Origin: Gemmatimonadales bacterium | Lineage (GTDB): Bacteria > Gemmatimonadota > Gemmatimonadetes > Longimicrobiales > Gaopeijiaceae | DNA: 64,000 bases | Direction of reading: 5' to 3' | Assembly (NCBI GenBank): GCA_007695225.1 | Contig: REED01000173.1 | Span: 62,001-126,000 of the forward strand | Shown: positions 27,601 through 36,931 of the stretch, piece by piece | How the letters are laid out: each line of letters opens with the position of its first letter | Position numbering within the stretch: position 1 is the first letter of the stretch | The notes under the pieces: model-generated | What the model was told of the DNA's origin: nothing | Seen by the model: the letters and a program-made list of their open reading frames with translations, nothing else | The model's database searches: none | Position numbers and translations under genes: made by a program

Positions 27601-27872
27601 CGCCCCTGCATGGTTCGGTGGCGGCAGACCAGGTCCTTGATCGTCCGGGAGATGATGTGGTGAAGCCCGGGCCGGCCGTTGGCGGTGGGGGGACCCTCAT
27701 AGAAGACGAAGGGGTCACCGGCGGCGGTCTCCTCCATCGTCCGGCGGAAAAGATCCTCGTGGCGCCACGCCTTCAGGAGATCTTCTTCCAGGGAGCGGAG
27801 GGAGGGAGGGGAGTCTGGATAATGCATCGGGATCGGGAGAGCGCTTGATGAAGGGTCGACAGGTCGGGTCAT
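24675..27872 (-). CDS. ileS: Isoleucyl-tRNA synthetase, type 2-like, with GLHH in place of HXGH
   Basis: FYEGPPTANGRPGLHHIISRTIKD, GWDTHGLPVEIE, DGQKMSKSKGN; start uncertain (27872 or 27827). Confidence 0.96.
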   Translation of the reverse strand: MTRPVDPSSSALPIPMHYPDSPPSLRSLEEDLLKAWRHEDLFRRTMEETAAGDPFVFYEGPPTANGRPGLHHIISRTIKDLVCRHRTMQGRSVTRIAGWDTHGLPVEIEAERKLGISGKPEIEELGIARFNEVCRDSVFTYKEDWEALSERIGYWLDYSRPYVTFHTEYIESVWAILKELAERKLLYQGQKSVPYCPRCGTALSSHEVAQGYEDVEDPSLYFLCHWTDGEGKPDPDARTFLVWTTTPWTVPSNAALAVHPELTYAEVAWEGRRVVLAEGRVGALFGEDTEILRRYRGEELVGVRYRRPLEHVPVTEEERAAGWRVVAEDFVSAEDGSGLVHMAPAFGADDYAAGQRHGFPLLRPVDDRGCFREEIPVVGGQFVKDADAPLVEALRDTGGLFRIESMVHSYPHCWRCSSPLIYMARDSWFAATSSLKEKMMANNREVAWHPPEVGEGRFGEWLSNNVDWALSRERFWGTPLPVWVSDRDSTVVEWIGSVAELAERAGGLPDDFDPHRPFIDEVTWPAPDGGTMRRDPVVLDVWFDSGAMPYAQWHWPHENDAEFQRHFPADFICEGLDQTRGWFYSLMAISTMLERGPAYRNVVVNGLILDADGQKMSKSKGNTVDPWEAIAEFGADPLRWYLITVSNPWLPKRYDPEGVRESSRRFFDTVLNTYRFFALYGNVEGWAPSEEDPSPQDRPVLDRWLLSRLHRVVAETGSDLEGYQLTRAYRRVTEFVNEDLSNWFVRRSRSRFWGNTDPRDARAAFRTLHEALVTVARLTAPVTPFFSDWVHRALSGGASVHLAPFPEADPNLLDEPLEAEMASVRTLVSLGRAAREDVRIRVRQPLRRLHAVLPGLGRPRAEVLALLEDELNVKEVAFLDSAEALVFLVARPNFRVLGPRFQQKSNAAASALRDLSQEALAGFRRGDPVALEVEGETVSVEPDWMEVVEEASGDLVVKSENGHTAALDPSLDDELRTEGMARELVNRIQRLRKESGLEITDRIVLAVDGPDEVAKAAGRFGEFIAGETLAVEMGAGAAAVEALPEVMEDEVDGMKVRVALRRAGS

Positions 27873-27987
27873 GGGGCGTCGCTGGGCATGGATTCGGTTC
27901 TGGAATCGCAAGGATCGGGGAGGAGTTCCCGGATCCGGGAGTTCGGATGGTTCCCCTCTCCCATCCTCACACCGGGTCAGGCAGGCC

Positions 27988-28569
27988 TCATATCGATCCC
28001 GAATCCGGTGGGTTGGAAGAGGGACGTTTCCCGTATCGGCCACGGGTCACCTCGTCCAGATCGACGTCGGGGAGCGGCGCCTGCTCCTCCCGGACCCCCA
28101 GGGCATCCATCTCCCGCTCCAGGAGCCCTCGGTATGCCTGAAAAAACCGGGCACGCATCCGCTCCAGTTCCCGGATCTCCTGGCGACGGAGTTCCACCTC
28201 CCGACGGACCTCCCCGTCGGCTTCTCGGGCCTGAGCCAGGACCTCGTCCCGCAGCCGCCGTGACTCCTCCTCGGCCTCCCGCCGGATGAGATCGGCTTCC
28301 CTACGCGCCTGCTCCTGGATCTCCTCCCGGAGGGTCTGGGCAGTTACAAGGGCCTCCTGGACCGCACGCTCCCTCCCGTCCTGGCTCGCCACCCGCTCCT
28401 CCAAGGCATCGCAGCGGTCCCGAAAGGCCAGGTTCTCGCGGACCAACCCGTCCATCCGCTCCGCAACGAGCTCCAGGAAGGCATCCACCTCCTGGGGATC
28501 ATACCCCCGCATTCCCTTCCGGAAATCACCCCGCTTCTTCCGGACATCCAACGGCGTGAGATCGATCAT
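27988..28569 (-). CDS. DivIVA domain-containing protein
   Basis: LTPLDVRKKRGDFRKGMRGYDPQEVDAFLELV followed by coiled coil. Confidence 0.92.
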   Translation of the reverse strand: MIDLTPLDVRKKRGDFRKGMRGYDPQEVDAFLELVAERMDGLVRENLAFRDRCDALEERVASQDGRERAVQEALVTAQTLREEIQEQARREADLIRREAEEESRRLRDEVLAQAREADGEVRREVELRRQEIRELERMRARFFQAYRGLLEREMDALGVREEQAPLPDVDLDEVTRGRYGKRPSSNPPDSGSI

Positions 28570-29276
28570 CTCGTGCGTTCTCCGAAGAGCGCCGAGCCGA
28601 GTCGCACCATGGTGCTCCCCTCCTCGACGGCCAGGGTAAAATCATTCGACATCCCCATGGAAAGCTCCCGACCCTCCCAGGACGGAAGTTCGGCCTCGAG
28701 CCGTTCCCGGACTCCGCGCAGGACCCGGAAACTCTCCCGAAGCACAGCCTCATCTTCGGTGAAGGGGGCCATCGTCATGAGTCCCAGGGGCTGGAGGCTC
28801 TTCATTTCCAGGATCCTTCCCGCACCGTCCAGCACATCCTCCGGGGTGAAGCCGGTCTTGGAGTCCTCTCCAGAGGCATTGACCTGGATGAGCACCGGAA
28901 GGATCGGCGCTCCTTCCTCCCATGTTCGCTCGAGTCTCTCCGCCAACCGGAGCGAGTCCAGGGAATGCAGCAGATCCACCCGTCCCCTCAGCGAGGGAGC
29001 CTGTCGCCGCTGCAAGCGCCCCACCATATGCCAGCGGCAACGTCCGACCTCCACCTCGCGAAGCCGCTCCTCCAAGGCTTCCACCCGGTTCTCCGCCAGA
29101 TCCGTCAAGCCCGCATCGAGGGCCTCATGCACCGCTTGGATCGGATGGCCCTTGGTTACGGCGATGAGGCGCACCTCGCCCGGCTCCCGGCCGGACCGTT
29201 CGGCGGCCCGGGCGATTTCCTCCCGCACGTAAGTCAGCTTCCGGGAAAGGTTCTTATATGGGTTGGTTTCGGCCAT
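28566..29276 (-). CDS. yggS: YggS family PLP homeostasis protein
   Basis: LIAVTKGHPIQAVHEALDAGLTDLAENRVEAL; SMGMSNDFTLAVEEGSTMVRLGSALFG. Confidence 0.93.
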   Translation of the reverse strand: MAETNPYKNLSRKLTYVREEIARAAERSGREPGEVRLIAVTKGHPIQAVHEALDAGLTDLAENRVEALEERLREVEVGRCRWHMVGRLQRRQAPSLRGRVDLLHSLDSLRLAERLERTWEEGAPILPVLIQVNASGEDSKTGFTPEDVLDGAGRILEMKSLQPLGLMTMAPFTEDEAVLRESFRVLRGVRERLEAELPSWEGRELSMGMSNDFTLAVEEGSTMVRLGSALFGERTR

Positions 29277-29372
29277 GGCCTCGTATCATACCCATTGGAA
29301 GCAGGATTAGAAACGGGTCCCCGGCACCCCGAAGGCCCCCGAACTCCGCCTCGAGGGCCGGGCCCCATCCCT

Positions 29373-29651
29373 TAGCAGGCTGTTGAACTACTGGAGGGAC
29401 CACCGCGAAGGGGCCTTGCGTGTCCTGGTCAAGGCGGAGCCCCGACAGCGATGCGGTAGCATCGGTGAGGGGCGCCAACGAAGATCCAGGGGCGCAACCC
29501 CCCTTCGCCCTTCGGGTTGGGGCGACAGGGGGCCGCCTCGGTCGTTGGCTCGCCTCGACGTAGCCACGGCTATGCCCTCGACGAGCCGCCTACGATTCGG
29601 CCCCCCGGCGCTCCCAACGGTGGCGCCCTCCAGTAGTTCAAGAGCCTGCTA
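29373..29651. mobile_element. MITE-like non-autonomous element (26-bp terminal inverted repeats)
   Basis: Left TAGCAGGCTGTTGAACTACTGGAGGG (29373-29398), right reverse complement TAGCAGGCTCTTGAACTACTGGAGGG (29626-29651), 25/26 identical; no coherent ORF inside. Confidence 0.75.
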
Positions 29652-29680
29652 CAAGGCTGTTGAAGAAGCCATAATGAAGA

Positions 29681-29716
29681 GGGCCCCGCCAGTCGAGTCG
29701 TCGACCGGCGGGGCCC
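29681..29716 (-). terminator. Strong hairpin terminator candidate after the TonB operon
   Basis: GGGCCCCGCCAGTCGA gtcg TCGACCGGCGGGGCCC, 16-bp stem with 1 mismatch, 38 bp past the TonB gene stop. Confidence 0.7.
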
Positions 29717-29753
29717 GTGCTCCGCCCAGGCGGAGCGTTCCGGAAGCTTCGGA

Positions 29754-30443
29754 TCAGCGCGTCTGGAAGGTGACGGGGATCTGGATCCACACCGGAACCT
29801 GCTGGTCCCGATTCATGGCCGGCGTGAATTCGAAGACCTGGGCCACCCGGAGAGCGGCATCATCCAGGGCCTGATGGCCGGAAGACTCCGCCACGAGCAC
29901 GTTCTCAAGCTCGCCAGTCTCGTTGATGAAGAAGTGCATCAGCACCGTTCCTCCAATCCCTGCATCCCGGAGGAGCGAAGGATATTCCCGCTCCAGCGCC
30001 CGCCCCACGGCCTGCCGATTGCGTACTTCCGGCGCCACAGTGAAGGGGGTGAAGGTTGGCTGATCCGAGATGTCCACCGCACCTTCTTCCCGGGGCGGGG
30101 GCAGATCGTCGGGAAGATTGTCCTCGAAGGTGGTGGGCGCAATCGTGATGTCCTCGTCGATCTGCGCATCGGTGACCACCGGATTCGCGGGACGCTGGAT
30201 CTGCTCCGGCGGCGGCGGAATCTCGATCTCCGGCGGGAGGTCGATGGCCACGATGTCATCCATGACGAAGGAGAAGTCGGAGGCCGTCAGGTTGGGCCAG
30301 AACGCCAGCACCATGAAGTGCACCAGAGTGGCCGCAACCATCGAACCCCAGAACCAGGATCCGAAGGAGCGCTTGAATCGGTCATTGGCGGTCTCGAAGA
30401 CGTCCACACCCTCTGCAGTCGTCTGCTCGTTCTCAGTACTCAT
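29754..30443 (-). CDS. Energy transducer TonB
   Basis: N-terminal TM, Pro-rich region, C-terminal YPSLLRDAGIGGTVLMHFFINETGELENV...ALRVAQVFEFTPAMNRDQQVPVWIQIPVTF. Confidence 0.92.
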   Translation of the reverse strand: MSTENEQTTAEGVDVFETANDRFKRSFGSWFWGSMVAATLVHFMVLAFWPNLTASDFSFVMDDIVAIDLPPEIEIPPPPEQIQRPANPVVTDAQIDEDITIAPTTFEDNLPDDLPPPREEGAVDISDQPTFTPFTVAPEVRNRQAVGRALEREYPSLLRDAGIGGTVLMHFFINETGELENVLVAESSGHQALDDAALRVAQVFEFTPAMNRDQQVPVWIQIPVTFQTR

Positions 30444-30889
30444 CGTCTCTCCCTCGTCATGCGGCGTTCAAGATCCGTGGCGAACACCACGTAGACCGCT
30501 CCACCGTCCCGGATCTCATTCTGGACCGCGTCAATATACCGATAGGGGGCGCGGGCGTCGGCTCGAAGCGATATCACCAGGCGGCGGCCCGACTCGATCC
30601 AGGCCGGGGCCACCAGGTTGGACACCATCTCCATGGGGATCTGCTGGTCATTCATCCAGACCTGGCCCGTCCGCTCCACCCACACATAGAGGACATTCTG
30701 GCGCTTCTCATCAATCTGCTGGGTGGCCTGCGCTTCGGGCCACTCGATGGGTCGTTCCTGCTCTTCCCGGAAGACCGTCGTGATCATGAAGAAGATGAGG
30801 AGCAGGAAGGCGATGTCCGCCATGGATGAACTCGGAATCTGGTCCGAGGCCTTGGACTTCCGCTGGAATCCGCTGTTCGAAATCGACAT
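30440..30889 (-). CDS. ExbD/TolR family biopolymer transport protein (copy 1)
   Basis: [25 protein letters not shown]. Confidence 0.92.
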   Translation of the reverse strand: MSISNSGFQRKSKASDQIPSSSMADIAFLLLIFFMITTVFREEQERPIEWPEAQATQQIDEKRQNVLYVWVERTGQVWMNDQQIPMEMVSNLVAPAWIESGRRLVISLRADARAPYRYIDAVQNEIRDGGAVYVVFATDLERRMTRERR

Positions 30890-30892
30890 GGA

Positions 30893-31315
30893 TCAACCCT
30901 CCAAGAGCTGGAGCGAGATTCGTTCCGCCCCGGCGACCTGCAAGCCGTCCAGGACCTGAATCATGAGTCGGTGCTCCGCATCCGGGTGCGTCTTCACACC
31001 GGCGATGAGGTTGGGATTCTGGGCCACTTCAATGCGCCAGATCCCCTCCACATCCCTGGGCGACACCGTCTGTTCGTTCTGACTGTCCCCCCTGCGGATC
31101 CGGACCAAACCATCCGGCATGATGTTGATATGCAGGATGTTCCGCTGGGAGATCTCCACCTCCTCAGCCTGCTCTGGGAGCACGATCCGAAGCCCGCGGT
31201 CCTTGGGGAACACGGTGGTCACCAAGAAGAAGACCAGCAGCAGGAACGCAATGTCCGCCATGGACGACGAAGGGATCTCGTCGGTGATCTTCGATTTTTT
31301 GTTAAGAATCGCCAC
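30893..31315 (-). CDS. ExbD/TolR family biopolymer transport protein (copy 2)
   Basis: [26 protein letters not shown]. Confidence 0.92.
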   Translation of the reverse strand: MAILNKKSKITDEIPSSSMADIAFLLLVFFLVTTVFPKDRGLRIVLPEQAEEVEISQRNILHINIMPDGLVRIRRGDSQNEQTVSPRDVEGIWRIEVAQNPNLIAGVKTHPDAEHRLMIQVLDGLQVAGAERISLQLLEG

Positions 31316-31391
31316 GTCTGTTTTCGCTCCGTCCGGGGGGTGACATCTGCATGTTCTACAAACGGATCCGTCCTCAGGTTCCCCTGGGCCG

Positions 31392-32174
31392 TCAGGTGCC
31401 GTCGATGTCCTTCTGATCCGAAGACTCTACCGGCGGGGCCGGCGGGCTCGGGGGCTGCGGGGCTGGATCCCGGACGCCGGTCTGGGGGCGAGACGAAGGG
31501 ACCACCGGGCGTCCGCCAACCACGGTGAGCTGCCCATCCCGCTCCATGTCCCATGCCAAGTTCAGCAGCTGCTGCGTACCCTGCTCCATGTCCACGATAA
31601 GCTTGTCGATGCGGGTCACGAAGAAGTTGTAGGCCACATTCACCGGGATAGCAATGAGAAGCCCGGTGGCCGTGGTGAGGAGGGCCACCTTGATCCCTGC
31701 CGCCACCAGTGTGGGATCCACGTCGCCGGCCGCCTCGATGGAGGCGAAGGCCATGATCATCCCCGCCACCGTCCCGAGGAAGCCCATCAGGGGGGCCACG
31801 TTGGCCACGGTGGCCAGGATCACCAGCCCCCGTTCCAGGAATCCGAGCTCGATGGTGCCGGTGGTGTTCACCGCCTGCTCCAGCTCGGCTTCCCGGATCT
31901 CCCCCTTACGGATCCGGCGAAGGCCGGCCACGAGGATGGCCGCCGCCGGTCCGGGGGTATCCGCAGCCGCCCGAATGGCCTCCTCGATCCGCCCGGCCTC
32001 GGTGAGCTCTTTCACCTCCGCCAGGATCCGGTCGGTGTCCCGGTGGGCGATCCAGAGGGTCCAGGCCTTGGCGATAGTCACCCCCAGCCCCACCAGCGAG
32101 GCCAGGACCAAGGCATACATCATGAGCCCCCCATCGGCGAAGAGGGTCAGCAGATTGTACTCGAATTCGTCCAA
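31392..32174 (-). CDS. MotA/TolQ/ExbB proton channel family protein
   Basis: [70 protein letters not shown]. Confidence 0.95.
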   Translation of the reverse strand: MDEFEYNLLTLFADGGLMMYALVLASLVGLGVTIAKAWTLWIAHRDTDRILAEVKELTEAGRIEEAIRAAADTPGPAAAILVAGLRRIRKGEIREAELEQAVNTTGTIELGFLERGLVILATVANVAPLMGFLGTVAGMIMAFASIEAAGDVDPTLVAAGIKVALLTTATGLLIAIPVNVAYNFFVTRIDKLIVDMEQGTQQLLNLAWDMERDGQLTVVGGRPVVPSSRPQTGVRDPAPQPPSPPAPPVESSDQKDIDGT

Positions 32175-32340
32175 ACCAGGCTCCTTTTGGTTCCGTTTCC
32201 TGCCGCAGGGGCCGGAGCTCCCGCCGGAGCGGAGGGTTGCTGGATCTTCAGGGGAGTGAACGCGGCAATCTAGGTGCCCTTCCCGGCGCTGTCAAACCGC
32301 GTTTCGGGCCCCATGCCCGAGAGGGCAACCGAGGGGGGGT

Positions 32341-33144
32341 TCATCCGGCGGAGGGGACCAGGCGGAATCCCCTCCCCCGTTCCGGAAGGGTCCCCTCCAT
32401 GATGGTCCGGAGCCCCTCCACGCCTACTCCAAGCTGAAGTCGTCCCCCCCGGGCCACCGAGATCCGAGAGGTCTCCTCGCTCACCACGATGACCAGGGCG
32501 TCCGTCTCCTCCGAGAGTCCGAGGGCGGCCCGGTGCCGCGTCCCCAAGGTCTTGTCGGAAAGTTGGGTCTGGGTGAGGGGGAGGATGGCGCCGGCGGCCT
32601 TGATGGTATCGCCGCCCACAATGACTGCCCCGTCGTGAAGGGGAGAGAGCGGGGTGAAGATGGTGGTGAGAAGCTCAGCGGAGACCGGGGCCTGCACGGG
32701 ACTCCCAGTGCGAGCGTATTCCTCCAGCCCCACCTCGTTCTCCATGGCGATGATGGCACCGGTCCGGGTCCGGGACAGAATCTCCACCGCCTCCAGGATC
32801 TCGTCCACCACCTTGCGACTCTCGATCTTGGCGAAGATGCGAAACATCTGGGTCTGGCCCAAGCGAGCCAGGGCGGCCCGGAGTTCGGGTTGGAAGACCA
32901 CCAGGGCTGCGATGGCTCCATACTGGAACAGCGTCTCCAGAAGGGTGCGGATCAGGGAGAAATCGAGAAGGCGGGCCATGAAGTAGACGCCGGCCAAGAG
33001 CCCCACACCCAGGATCATGTGCATGGCCCGGGTGCGTTGCAACAGGATCAGGATGCGGTAGAGGAGAAAGGACACGATGGCGATCTCCACCATGTCGCCC
33101 CACCCAGGCCGGAGAAACTGAAACTGCTCCCAGACCGAGCTCAC
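32341..33144 (-). CDS. cdaA: Diadenylate cyclase CdaA
   Basis: N-terminal TM region, DGA motif LHDGAVIVGGD, TRHRAALGLSEETDALVIVVSEETS. Confidence 0.95.
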   Translation of the reverse strand: MSSVWEQFQFLRPGWGDMVEIAIVSFLLYRILILLQRTRAMHMILGVGLLAGVYFMARLLDFSLIRTLLETLFQYGAIAALVVFQPELRAALARLGQTQMFRIFAKIESRKVVDEILEAVEILSRTRTGAIIAMENEVGLEEYARTGSPVQAPVSAELLTTIFTPLSPLHDGAVIVGGDTIKAAGAILPLTQTQLSDKTLGTRHRAALGLSEETDALVIVVSEETSRISVARGGRLQLGVGVEGLRTIMEGTLPERGRGFRLVPSAG

Positions 33145-34172
33145 GTCGCCCCTCTCACCTCGTCGGCCGACATCGACCTCCGCGCCTGCTCTGCCTCCGG
33201 TGACCCTGGCATTCCCAGGACCGAACCGGAAGCGGGATCGCAGGCCTGCACCGCCGTCACCACCGCCAGCGCCTGCAGGGTCGGGCCCACATCGTGGACC
33301 CGGAAGATCCGGGCCCCCTGCAGGAAGGCCAGTGCACAGGCCACCGCGCTACCCATCACCCGATCCCGGGGCCCTACTCCCAGCACCTCGCCGAGGAAGC
33401 TCTTCCGGGAAGGTCCCACCAGGATCGGAAATCCGGTCCCCCGAAGATGAGAGAGATCGCCCAGGAGTTCGAGGCTCTGAGCCGCGGTCTTGGCAAACCC
33501 GATCCCCGGGTCCAGGACCATTGCGACATCTGCCACCCCTCCCTTCCGAGCACGAGCCACCGCACCCAGGAGTTCCGCCGTCACTTCGCCCCCCACATCC
33601 TTGTATTCCGTGCGCGCCCCCATGTCCTCAGGCGTCCCCCGCATGTGCATGAGGACCAGACCGGCACCGGCCTCGGCCACGACCTCGGCCAGACCGGGGT
33701 CGAAGGCGAGACCGGAAACATCGTTCACCACCGAAGCCCCCGCCGCCAGGGCGGCCCTGGCCACCGGGGCCTTTCGGGTATCCACCGAGACCGGGGTAGG
33801 GAAACGACGAACCAGGGCTTCTACCACCGGAACCACCCGGCGAATCTCCTCGGCCACCGGAACCGCGCGCGCGCCGGGCCGGGTGGACTCGCCCCCCACA
33901 TCAAGGAGCGACGCCCCGGCCCGCACCATCCCTTCGGCCCGACGGAGAGCCTCTTCCACCCCAGAGAGCTCGCCCCCGTCGGAGAAGGAGTCAGGGGTGA
34001 GGTTGAGGATCCCCATGACCCGAGGGACATCCAGGGCAAGGGTCTGGTCCCGGATTCGCCAGCGGGTGGCAGGATGGGCGGCCGCGAGGTCCGGGGAGGC
34101 CGGGCGAACCCAGCCGTCTCCAACTCCTTCCGGTCGCCTCGCCGCAGCGGCGGCCGCCGGATCCACCGTCAT
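33141..34172 (-). CDS. folP: Dihydropteroate synthase
   Basis: VMGILNLTPDSFSDGG, DVGGESTRPGA, VNDVSG, GPSRKSFLGE. Confidence 0.96.
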   Translation of the reverse strand: MTVDPAAAAAARRPEGVGDGWVRPASPDLAAAHPATRWRIRDQTLALDVPRVMGILNLTPDSFSDGGELSGVEEALRRAEGMVRAGASLLDVGGESTRPGARAVPVAEEIRRVVPVVEALVRRFPTPVSVDTRKAPVARAALAAGASVVNDVSGLAFDPGLAEVVAEAGAGLVLMHMRGTPEDMGARTEYKDVGGEVTAELLGAVARARKGGVADVAMVLDPGIGFAKTAAQSLELLGDLSHLRGTGFPILVGPSRKSFLGEVLGVGPRDRVMGSAVACALAFLQGARIFRVHDVGPTLQALAVVTAVQACDPASGSVLGMPGSPEAEQARRSMSADEVRGAT

Positions 34173-36319
34173 CCGCGGGAGGTCCCCGCCTCTGCCTCAG
34201 GGCTCCGCCGCACAGGCGCCTCTGCGGCCTCCGGCGCTTCCGCCGGGGCCGGTCCCTCTCCCGGGTCCTCACCCGTCGGTTTCTCCGCCCCGTCCTGAGC
34301 CCCATCATCCGAGGCGGGTCCGCCGTCGTCACCGGAAGGGCCCGCACCACCGTCGCCACCGGTTTCGTCCGAGGCACCCGACGCGGGCGAAGAAAGCTCT
34401 GCCTCGACCTCGGCTGACTCCTGGGGCGGAAGGCGCTTGCCCTCCGCCAGGAGCTCCACGTCGGCCCGGTCCAGCGTCTCCCGCTCCAGGAGCGCTTCGG
34501 CAATCCCCTCCAGGAGGGGCTGCTCCTTCTCCAGCACGTCCCGAGCTCTCTGGTGGGCGTCGTCCAGGATCCGCTTCACCTCCTGGTCCACCAGTTGGGC
34601 CGTGTGTTCGGAAACGTCCCTTCGCTGGTGAATCTCCCGGCCCAGGAAGACCTCCTGGTCCGAGTCACCCACCGCCATGAGGCCCACGACCTCGGACATC
34701 CCGAAGCGGGTCACCATTCGCCGGGCCATCTGGGTGGCCCGCTCGATATCGTTGCCGGCTCCGGTGGTCACCTTCTCAGGCCCGAATACCATCTCCTCGG
34801 CCACCCGACCTCCGAAGAGCATGCAAAGCTGGCCTTCCAGCCAGTCCTTCGTATAGGAATGGCGGTCCTCCTGGGGAAGGGACGCCGTGATCCCCAAAGC
34901 CCGTCCTCGAGGGACGATGGTCACCTTGTGGATGGGATCGAGCCCCGGAACCCGGAGGCCGATGACGGCATGCCCCGCCTCATGGTAGGCGGTGAGCCTC
35001 CGCTCATTCTCCGTGAGGACCATGCTCCGCCGCTCCGTCCCCAGCATGATCTTGTCCTTGGCCTGCTCGAAATCCTGCATGGAGACCTTCTCGGCCTCCC
35101 TGCGGGCGGCCAGGAGGGCGGCCTCGTTACAGATGTTGGCCAGATCAGCTCCGGAGAGCCCCGGCGTCCCCTTGGCGATGGTCTGGAGGTCCACGTCGGA
35201 TTCCAGTGGGAGCTTTCGGGCGTGAACCGCCAGGATCATCTCCCGGCCCTTCACATCGGGGGAATCCACCACCACCTGACGGTCGAAACGTCCGGGACGG
35301 AGGAGGGCGGGGTCCAGGACATCCGGACGATTGGTGGCCGCAAGGAGGATCACCCCTTCGTTGGCCTCGAAACCGTCCATCTCCACCAGGAGTTGATTCA
35401 GGGTCTGCTCCCGCTCGTCGTGTCCGCCTCCCAACCCGGCACCCCGGTGCCGCCCCACCGCGTCGATCTCATCGATGAAGATGATACAGGGAGCATGGGC
35501 CTTCCCCTGCTCGAAGAGGTCCCGAACCCGGGACGCCCCGACCCCGACGAACATCTCCACGAAGTCGGAGCCGGACATCTGGAAGAAGGGCCGCCCCGCC
35601 TCGCCGGCGACCGCCTTCGCCAGGAGGGTCTTCCCCGTGCCCGGAGGCCCCACCAGGAGGACTCCCTTGGGAAGCCGGCCTCCCAGGCGCCCGAAGCGTT
35701 TCGGGTCCTTCAGGAATTCAATGATCTCCTCCAACTCGTGCTTCGCCTCGTCGGCGCCGGCCACGTCAGCGAAGGTGACCTTCGGTGTATCCGGGGAGAT
35801 GAGTTTGGCCTTGGACTTTCCGAACTGGAAGGCCTTGTTTCCCCCGCCCTGCATGGTGCGAAGGAGCCAGAACCAGAAGAGGATGAGGATGATCCATGGG
35901 AGGGCCCCCACCAGGAAGGTCCACCATGGGGTCTCCTCGGGCTCGGCCCGCACCTGGACGCCCTGGTCATGAAGATCCTGGAGAAGAGAGGCGGCCGTCA
36001 CGCCGGGAAGGTTCGCCACCTCGCCGGGGAGGCTGGTGGTGAACTCGGTGTATTCCTCCCCATCCCGGGTCACCGGGGACCGAAGTTCCCCTTCCAGCTT
36101 GAGGCTGGCAATGACCTTCACGGAGTGGATGTTTCCGTCCTCCACCTGGGCACGGAACTCGGTATACGAGAACTCGTAGCGCGGCTCCTCCTGTCCCCGT
36201 AGCAGGGAAATCATGAGGAGGGGGAGGAGAATCAGAAGGATCCAGAAAGACGCCGTCCGGGAAAGACGGGACCATCCGGACCCCTTGGGATCCTGGCGCT
36301 TGGGCTCGCGATCGGCCAT
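34169..36319 (-). CDS. ftsH: ATP-dependent zinc metalloprotease FtsH
   Basis: [21 protein letters not shown] region, HEAGH zinc site; acidic low-complexity C-terminus. Confidence 0.97.
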   Translation of the reverse strand: MADREPKRQDPKGSGWSRLSRTASFWILLILLPLLMISLLRGQEEPRYEFSYTEFRAQVEDGNIHSVKVIASLKLEGELRSPVTRDGEEYTEFTTSLPGEVANLPGVTAASLLQDLHDQGVQVRAEPEETPWWTFLVGALPWIILILFWFWLLRTMQGGGNKAFQFGKSKAKLISPDTPKVTFADVAGADEAKHELEEIIEFLKDPKRFGRLGGRLPKGVLLVGPPGTGKTLLAKAVAGEAGRPFFQMSGSDFVEMFVGVGASRVRDLFEQGKAHAPCIIFIDEIDAVGRHRGAGLGGGHDEREQTLNQLLVEMDGFEANEGVILLAATNRPDVLDPALLRPGRFDRQVVVDSPDVKGREMILAVHARKLPLESDVDLQTIAKGTPGLSGADLANICNEAALLAARREAEKVSMQDFEQAKDKIMLGTERRSMVLTENERRLTAYHEAGHAVIGLRVPGLDPIHKVTIVPRGRALGITASLPQEDRHSYTKDWLEGQLCMLFGGRVAEEMVFGPEKVTTGAGNDIERATQMARRMVTRFGMSEVVGLMAVGDSDQEVFLGREIHQRRDVSEHTAQLVDQEVKRILDDAHQRARDVLEKEQPLLEGIAEALLERETLDRADVELLAEGKRLPPQESAEVEAELSSPASGASDETGGDGGAGPSGDDGGPASDDGAQDGAEKPTGEDPGEGPAPAEAPEAAEAPVRRSPEAEAGTSRG

Positions 36320-36373
36320 AGGAAAACGGGTTCTGTGCGCGGGCGATTCCGCCCGGAGGGCCCGAGAACGGGC

Positions 36374-36931
36374 TTATAGACTCCCGATGAACGGGAGGTG
36401 CCGAAAATCTTCGGCGTGGTCCAGACCATACCCCACAACGAACTCGTCGGGGCAATCGAAGCCCACCCAGCGGGCTTCCTTTTCCATGGTGACCCGCCGC
36501 TTATGGAGGAGGGCACAGATCTCCAGGCTGCGGGGACGCTTCTCGTTCAGGATGGGGACCAGGTGTTCCAGGGTCGTCCCACTGTCCACGATGTCCTCCA
36601 GAAGGAGCAGGTTCCGCCCCTCGAAGGAGGTGTCGGCGCCGTAGAGGAGCTTCACCTTCCCCGACGAGACCGTTCCGGAGCCATAGCTCGATGCAACCAG
36701 GAAATCCACCTGTAGCGGAAGTTGGAGCGTCCGCACCAGATCCGCCATGAATATAAAGGAGCCCTTGAGGAGCCCCAACACCAGGAGAGATTCCCCTTCC
36801 TGATAATGGGTACTGATGGCCGCTCCGATCTCCCCGACACGCCGGCGGATGTTCTCCTCGGAGAACACCACCCTGCGAAGGTTGGACACCCCCACGCTCT
36901 TCGCCACTCCCTCAGGTGTCGTCGCCGGCAT
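36374..36931 (-). CDS. hpt: Hypoxanthine phosphoribosyltransferase
   Basis: LLLLEDIVDSGTTLEHL PRPP motif, DFLVASSYGSGTVSSG; only the C-terminal 185 aa (from MPATTPEG) of the listed 642-aa ORF is genuine. Confidence 0.93.
   Translation of the reverse strand: MPATTPEGVAKSVGVSNLRRVVFSEENIRRRVGEIGAAISTHYQEGESLLVLGLLKGSFIFMADLVRTLQLPLQVDFLVASSYGSGTVSSGKVKLLYGADTSFEGRNLLLLEDIVDSGTTLEHLVPILNEKRPRSLEICALLHKRRVTMEKEARWVGFDCPDEFVVGYGLDHAEDFRHLPFIGSL

Noticed and set aside
29383-29874. 163-aa plus-strand ORF across the MITE-like element
   Set aside because: Runs through the element and terminator hairpin into the antisense of tonB; no transposase-like features
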